Assembly (NCBI GenBank): GCA_023105745.1
Contig: JALGQZ010000009.1
Span: forward strand, 38,807,359-38,871,358
Source of the DNA: Austropuccinia psidii
Lineage: Eukaryota; Basidiomycota; Pucciniomycetes; Pucciniales; Sphaerophragmiaceae
Direction of reading: 5' to 3'
Length of the DNA: 64,000 nt
Below, in pieces: positions 58,173-64,000 of this stretch. The notes below the pieces were generated by a model. It was not told the origin of the DNA. It worked only from the letters and a program-made list of their open reading frames with translations, and searched no databases. The translations under genes and the position numbers were made by a program. The stretch's first letter is position 1. The number at the start of each line of letters is the position of its first letter.

Positions 58173-61100
58173 TTATTTTTCAGGTTTTTTTTCATGTCTG
58201 AACCTTCTTAGTAGTTTATCAGCATTTGTTATATCTTTCTCAAGTAGCCATTCATCTTCTTGAGTTGAATTTCTATACCTTACAAGGTATTCTCTTTCTT
58301 TTTTGTTTCTTGTCCTTCTTTCTTTAAGGACTTTTACTATTTTCTTTTCCTCTCCTTCTTCCAAGGGGGGAATCTCAAGTGGGGGTTTATTTCTCAGTGG
58401 AAATAACTCTTTGTCACTTGAACTGTAAGGTTTTATCAGACTTACAGGGAAAGTTGGGTGTTTGTTCATTAGTTCACCTGTGAGTTCCAATTGCACAGCA
58501 TTTGGTCCATGAAGTGCTTTTATCATAAATGGTCCTGCAAAGGAATCTTTCAATTTCTTTGGTCCTTTTATGTTATTGAAATTAAGGGTTGATACTAAAA
58601 CCAAGTCCCCTATTTTGAAATCAGGTGGCTTATGACTTTTATCCCATCTTTCTTTTGCATATTTAAAAGAATCTTGCATACATCTGTTTGCATGGTGTCT
58701 TGCTTTGTCAAGCATTATCTTGAAGCTGCTTGCTGTTGGATGTATATCCACTAAGTCCTTTTTGAGGGTATCATAAGGAAGTCTTGGATTCCAACCTTTC
58801 TCTAGCATTGCTGGTGTTTTGCCAGTAGAAGAATGGATTGATGTCTTATATGCCAATTCAAGTGCTGGTATTAGTGTACACCAATCATGGGTAAAACCAT
58901 CAGAATCTTTGAATTCTAGCCCATAAGCACAGAATCTTCTGATCATATCCTCTAGGGTCTGTATCATTCTTTCTGCTAAACCATCAGTTTGAGGATGATA
59001 AGCTGTTGAGAATGATAACTTTGTCCCAAACAGGTTATGGACATTTGTCCATAATGCTGAAGTGAACTTTGGGTCTCTGTCACTTATAATATTTTGGAAT
59101 AAGCCTGTATGGCTAATGACTTTATTCCATATCATTATGGCTGTATCCATAGCTGTGTCATCTTTATGACATGGTAAGAACATGGGAGTTTTGCTGTATC
59201 TGTCAACTAGAACTAGGCATGCATTATAATTCCTGTCTCCTCCTGGAGGTAAGGCTGTTACCCAATCCATATGAACTATTTCCCATGGGGATTTTGGTTC
59301 TTGGATTTGGATCATCATTCCAAATTTCTTTCCTGTGGCTCTGTTGGCTTTTTGACATCTGTCACAGGTCTGGCAGTACTCTGCAACATCTTTCTTCCAA
59401 TTTGGCCACCAAGAACAGGTTTTCACCCTCTCTAGTGTCCTATCTTCTGAGAGATGTCCAGATGCAACACTATCATGACACTCATGTAAAATGGTGTTTA
59501 TTAGTGTTCTGTCTGTTAAGGCCATAACACATGTATGTTTTGTTCTATGGTAAAGCATTCCATCAAGGAGGTGAAATCTTCCTTCATCATATGCCTTTTT
59601 CCATATTTCATCTAGTTTTGATGAAAGTGATGGATCTTTGCAGTCTTTCATTAGAAGTTGGCTTAAGATATGGCAATTTTTGTCTGTCTTATAGCTTTCT
59701 TTAACTTGGTTAAAGAATTCTGTTCCAATGTCTGTAACACATATTCCTTCTATATGGTGCTCTTCTTGTGGTACCCATGCTGGATTGTCAGGGGTATTTG
59801 CTAGAGCCCATCTGCTAAGACCATCTGCATTTTTGTGAATATTTCCAGATTTATGAACAATAGTCATATTTCCTCTATATTCCTGGATAGCAATTTGCCA
59901 TCTTAGCATATGTCTGTTTGGAGTCTTCATATTTAATAGTGATTTCACAGCATTACAGTCTGTGATTACATCAAATACTGTGCCATCCAAATAATAATGC
60001 AATTTTTCTAAAGCCCACACTAGGCATAAGCATTCCATTTGGCTTGCTCCATACCTTGCTTCTGTTGGCTTTATTTGCCTTGAAATGAAACAAATTGGTC
60101 CTTCCACTGGTTTATCATTGATAATTTGTGTTTGGTGAAGTGCAGCACCTAGTCCTTCTCCACAAGCATCAATGTACAGTTTGAAGGGTAGTTTCCAATC
60201 TGGCATTAGGAGAAATGGGGCAATTGTTAAGGAATTTTTCAATTCTTCATATGCCTTGACTCTTTCTTCTGTCATCTCATAGACTGTTTGTTGGTCACAT
60301 AGCTTATACAAGGATTTAGCAATCTTTGCAAAGTCCTTTATATGCTGTCTATAGTAACCAGCAAATCCTAGAAATGATTGCATTTCTTTTTTGGTTTGAG
60401 GCATTGGTTTAAGTAGTACTGCTGCTACTTTATTTTTGTCTATGCCTAGACTAAGTCCAGATACCACATGTCCTAGTGCTTTTAATTCACTATATGCAAA
60501 ATGACACTTTTTCAAGGAAATTTTCATATTCACTTGAACTATTTTCTGTAGTACCCTTTCTAGTCTTGTAAGGTGATTTTCCCAAGTTTCTGAGCAAACT
60601 ATAATATCATCAATATAGATAATTAACCATCCTTCTGATAATTCTTCAGGAAATATGGTATTCATCATTCTTTGATAATGGGAAGGTGCATTTTTTATCC
60701 CAAATGGCATTCTTAAGTATTCAAAAATTCCACAATGGACTATTATTCTTAGTAGTTTCTTGGCATTGTCTGTTAAGACATTTTGATGAAAACCTTTAAG
60801 AGCATCCATAGCTGTGATGAACTTAGCTTGTGACAATTGGGTCAATGTCTCATGGATTCTGGGTATTGGATATCTGTCTGGAATGGTATAGGTATTCAGG
60901 GCTCTGAAGTCTCCTACCATCCTTGACTTTCCATTATGCCAAGTTATAATGACAGGTGTAGTAACTTCTACTTGTTCATTATGTCCAACCTTTCTTAATA
61001 CTCCAAGGTCCATTAATTCTTTAATTTGTACCTCTAAGGCTTCTCTAGCTCTTGGACTGGCTGGATAAGCAGGTCTTCTTAATAAAGGTGGGTAAGGCTT

Positions 61101-63971
61101 TTCTACATTAAGAATTATATCCACTTCATGTCCAATTATGGCACCTAGTGGCTCTTTGTCAGTTGCAAAGGCATTTTTATACTTAAATAAGAGGTCAATC
61201 AATTTTTCTTTCATTTTTTCTGTTAATTCTTGATTGAATTCTGCCTCTTTAAGTTGTTCAGATATAAAAATTTCTTTTTCTGGAATTTTTTCTTCCTTCT
61301 TAATAACTGTGATTTGTTTTTTGTTATTTAAGAAGCCAAACTTTTGTCTTTTGTTATCTCCTATGGTAAAATATCTGTCTTTTTGGTTGGAGATATCTAT
61401 ACCATAGATTGATAAGTAGTCATTCCCAAGTATGAAATGATTACTAGTACAGTTGTCCATTACTACAAACTCTACTTTAATTCTAACACATTGTGAGGGA
61501 TGAGGAAAAATTAGTGTTAAATCAATTATTCCAAGGGGCTTCATGCTCTCACTTGCACTACTAAATTTGACACCTTGTATTGGCATAAGTTTTTCTTGCC
61601 AATTTGGGACAATGGTTTTTAAATAACTTTTGCCAACACAAGTGCAATATGCTCCTGTATCCAAGTTAACTTTTCCTTCCTGGTTATCAACCATAACAAT
61701 ACTTATACTTGATTTTCCAGCTGTATATCCCATTCCTCTTGCAGGTTTGGTTCTATACATTTTGGCATCTTGTATGTTTGTCAGGTTTGTGTCAGATGTT
61801 CCAACTTGTGGTAAGTTTGAATTAACATCCAGTACTTCATAAATTAAGTCAATATTATTAATTTGTGCATTAATTATATTGATTTCATCACTTTCAGAGC
61901 TTTCTGACTCTTCTGTCTCTTTTTCAGAGTCAGATTCCTCTTCTTTGTCATTGTGGCTTTCTGTTTCCACAATTTCATTAATTTTTGCTTTTTTAAGGCA
62001 ATTATTGGCTAAGTGTCCAATACCTCCTCATTTATGGCATTTTCTTTGCTCATTATTGTTGGATGTATTGGGCTTAAAGGATTCTTTTGATTTATCTTTT
62101 CTGATAAATGGTTTATTTGGGCTTTTAATGTCCAATTTTTTCCAAGTCCTGCCAATTTTTGTTCTTGTCACTATATCTTCTAGTGCATTTATATACTCTT
62201 CTGTGGAGCATGGTTCTATACATCTGCTTCTTAGGGCATGTTCTAGTTCCCCTCCACATTTTTTAAGTATTTTCATATGCACCATCTTCTGTGACATTTC
62301 TGGGTATAGTGCATTAAGTCTTTCAACTTGTTTTAAGAACCAAGTTAAAGGTTTGTCTTTCTCTGGGTCAAAGAAAGAGTTTTCAAATGCATTTTCTATC
62401 TTATACCTCCAGTCATCATTTTCCCACTTGGTGATTATTTCTTGTTTCCACCAAGACCAGGTATTTTTACCATTTGTTTGTCTTATGCCATAATACCATC
62501 TTTTTGCAGATTTCTCAAACAAAGAATGTAATCTTGCAGTGATTAATTCATCTGGTATGGCATAATCTTCTTGTAACATGTCAATTGTTTTAATGAATGA
62601 CATGTGGTCATATTCACCTTCTCCTGTGAATGTTGGCCATTCTTTCAGTTGAGGTGCTTCCTTCATTAAGACTTGGTTATTATCTTGGTGACTCAAGTCT
62701 GTTATGAAAGGATTTGACAATTCCTCTTTTGTTTTAACAGGGCTTCTTATATGAGAAAATGGTGTTGATAACTTTGGCATATTTAAATTAGCCTCATTAA
62801 TTTTATCCATTTTTTCAGTGATAAGTCTTATTTCACTCTGAATATCATCTTTCAGATGCATTCTTGCTTCATCACTTTTTTCCACATGGTCCAAAAGTAA
62901 TTTTTGGTGTGATGAAGTCTTTTCTTCAAATTTTTCTACAGAAATACTTAATTTATTCAATTTTTCTGTAAGATTGTCAATACTCACATCATAATTGATT
63001 GTCAAAGTTTTGTCTTTGATATCTTTTATGTATTTATACAATTCTTGTTGTCCTTGTATTAATTTTTGAGTATTGTCAATTAAATTCTTTGGTTTATTAT
63101 TTTCAACAATAAACTTAATGTTGTCAATTTCTTTCTTGTTTTGCACAACAATTTTTGTTAAAGAAGATAAATTGTTATTTATTTCTTGTAGTGATAATAA
63201 ACTGTCTTTAATTTCTTTTAGAGGTAATATACTATTTTTAATTTCTGTTAAAGTATTTACAACATCTTTGGACAAGGTTATTTCTTTGGGAAATGAGGTT
63301 GTCTCATTCTTTGCTCTTCCTTGTCCTTGAATTCCATCAAGGTTCTGGCCATGTTGAAAACATTGTCCATGGCATCCTTTTGGATTCTTGGGATTCTGTA
63401 GCTTGGGGAATATGGTTTCCTCCAATGCTTTTTCTTGTTCTTCTTCCCTTCTTGGGGAAGTGGGTTGGCTTGGGGCTTGCTGGTAGAAGCTACTGGGGCT
63501 TCTTCCTTGGTTGCCTCCCTCTTTTTGGCATGGTAATCCTTGATTTTTTTGATTTGAGGTTTGGATGACAGTGGATTCCATCCATTGGAGTATTTCACTA
63601 TCTCCTCCTCTTTGAGGAACTTTTTCAGGATGTGCCAGGAGTTCATCACTCCTTGGTGTATTTGAGGCAACATTTCCCAATCTTTGTCCTTGTACACTGT
63701 GCAATACTGCTTGTACTGGCTCATGTAGATGTCTATTTGAGCCCTCTGAATGTGATTTGTACCTGTGTGAGTTACTCATACTTAGTTCTAATTCAGGCTC
63801 AGATATCATGGGCATTTCTGGGACTTGCCTTTGGGATAAGGCACTTCCTTGTGTGGATTCTGTTCCACTGGGGATATTGCCCTTTCTTTTCCCTTTTGAG
63901 GGATCAATTCTACCTCTGAGTCCAGCTCCATCTGATTGGATGGAGTATTGGGAACCTCTTCTGGTAGTCAT
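58173..63971 (-). pseudogene. Gag-pol polyprotein of element R with one internal TGA
   Basis: From ATG 63971 (MTTRRGSQYSIQ) the frame runs 647 codons to TGA at 62030-62028, and in the same frame continues to 58173, 1,932 codons in all. Order: N-terminal region partly overprinted by ORF1 (63724-63278); long predicted coiled coil (about 63270-62830); capsid-like segment (EWPTFTGEGEYDHM, WSWWKQEI); zinc knuckle [17 protein letters not shown]; protease NLDTGAYC (about codon 771); RT YIDD; RNase H; integrase HHCC (HDSVASGH...CDRCQKAN) and DDE ([23 protein letters not shown]); GPF module; chromodomain-like tail ([10 protein letters not shown]). Element A has TGT (Cys) at the stop position, so this is most simply a TGT-to-TGA point change. 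A GTG at 61970 opens the second half but is not a credible start. Confidence 0.9.
63278..63724 (-). CDS. ORF1 of element R, overprinting gag
   Basis: An open frame of 148 codons from ATG 63724 (MSQYKQYCTVYKDKDWEML) to TAA 63280-63278, in the +1 phase relative to gag-pol, which is open throughout. Element A keeps it (KDWEMLPQIHQGVMNSWHIL, SNGWNPLSSKPQ) at about 80 percent identity, and family 2 has the GWNP-centred homologue. It has a lysine-rich middle and a helical acidic end (DAMDNVFNMARTLMEFKDKEE). Two codons before its stop lies C CCA AAG (63290-63284) in slippery phase; a -1 slip would enter gag-pol. By analogy with B, an upstream exon may exist beyond 64000. Function is unknown. Confidence 0.55.
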   Translation of the reverse strand: MSQYKQYCTVYKDKDWEMLPQIHQGVMNSWHILKKFLKEEEIVKYSNGWNPLSSKPQIKKIKDYHAKKREATKEEAPVASTSKPQANPLPQEGKKNKKKHWRKPYSPSYRIPRIQKDAMDNVFNMARTLMEFKDKEEQRMRQPHFPKK

Positions 63972-64000
63972 AATTAAAGAATAAGAAAAAATAAAAGTAT

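Larger units (their letters stand above)
56029..64000 (-). mobile_element. Element R: family-1 Ty3/gypsy retrotransposon, 5' end outside the window
   Basis: Minus strand. It has a 3' LTR of 2,026 bp (56029-58054), polypurine tract, and gag-pol frame from 63971 to 58173. The 5' LTR and leader lie beyond 64000. The only clear defect is one in-frame TGA in the zinc knuckle. It is the reference copy for elements A, K, M and N. Confidence 0.93.

Noticed and set aside
61879..62493. 204-codon plus-strand frame opposite element R gag
   Set aside because: It is an antisense shadow; a similar shadow lies opposite A (2026-2574, minus) because the sense frame is conserved.
1..64000. Repeat-induced point mutation as the cause of stops
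   Set aside because: The stops I traced (TGT to TGA, TGG to TAG) are mixed and not in a CpG context; a genome-scale count would be needed.

Overview
The window is a nest of LTR retrotransposons with no recognisable host gene, rRNA, tRNA or CRISPR array. The DNA is AT-rich. Introns of fungal type appear inside at least one element. The coding regions are Ty3/gypsy Gag, protease, reverse transcriptase, RNase H, integrase and chromodomain-like tails. I infer a transposon-swollen fungal genome, most likely a rust fungus (Pucciniales). The proteins resemble what I remember of Austropuccinia psidii repeats, but no search was run.

Layout, left to right. (1) Family-1 element A (+) is a decayed copy. 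It starts inside gag at 814, after the tail of a family-1 LTR (1-813). Its pol is split by a 2,024-bp solo LTR (5607-7630, TSD CAAAC). Its 3' LTR (8397-9943 plus 20034-20452) is split by element B. (2) Family-2 element B (9944-20033, TSD ATTAT) is complete. Its LTRs differ at about 11 positions in 1.5 kb and its 1,954-codon gag-pol frame is open. (3) At 20453-23481 lie 3' ends of two family-3 elements, I (+) and J (-), tail to tail. (4) At 23482-27353 is a family-1-like solo LTR, K (TSD ATATT), with another solo LTR, L, inside it. (5) At 27354-29596 are unidentified, weakly coding remnants and a possible LTR. (6) At 29597-33507 are family-3 fragments G (-) and E (+), followed by a 463-bp miniature element with terminal repeats. 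(7) At 33971-37740 plus 47796 to about 51300 is family-2 element C (-), a pseudogene split by family-3 element D (37746-47795, TSD TACTA). D is nearly intact and uses separate gag and pol frames. (8) At 51537-56028 are fragments F, N, M and H. (9) At 56029-64000 is family-1 element R (-), nearly intact, running off the right edge.

How the elements seem to work. Families 1 and 2 encode gag-pol as one long frame. The first several hundred bases of that frame are overprinted, in the +1 phase, by a second protein frame (ORF1) that is recognisable in A, R, B and C. In B, two predicted introns assemble a separate 335-residue protein from ORF0 plus ORF1. The first splice creates its ATG, and the second removes the gag-pol ATG, so splicing could choose between the two products. 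Family 3 (D) instead shows a textbook -1 frameshift site: G GGA AAA, a 6-nt spacer, then an 11-bp hairpin between gag and pol. Its primer site is complementary to the predicted 5' end of its own RNA, as in Tf1-type self-priming.
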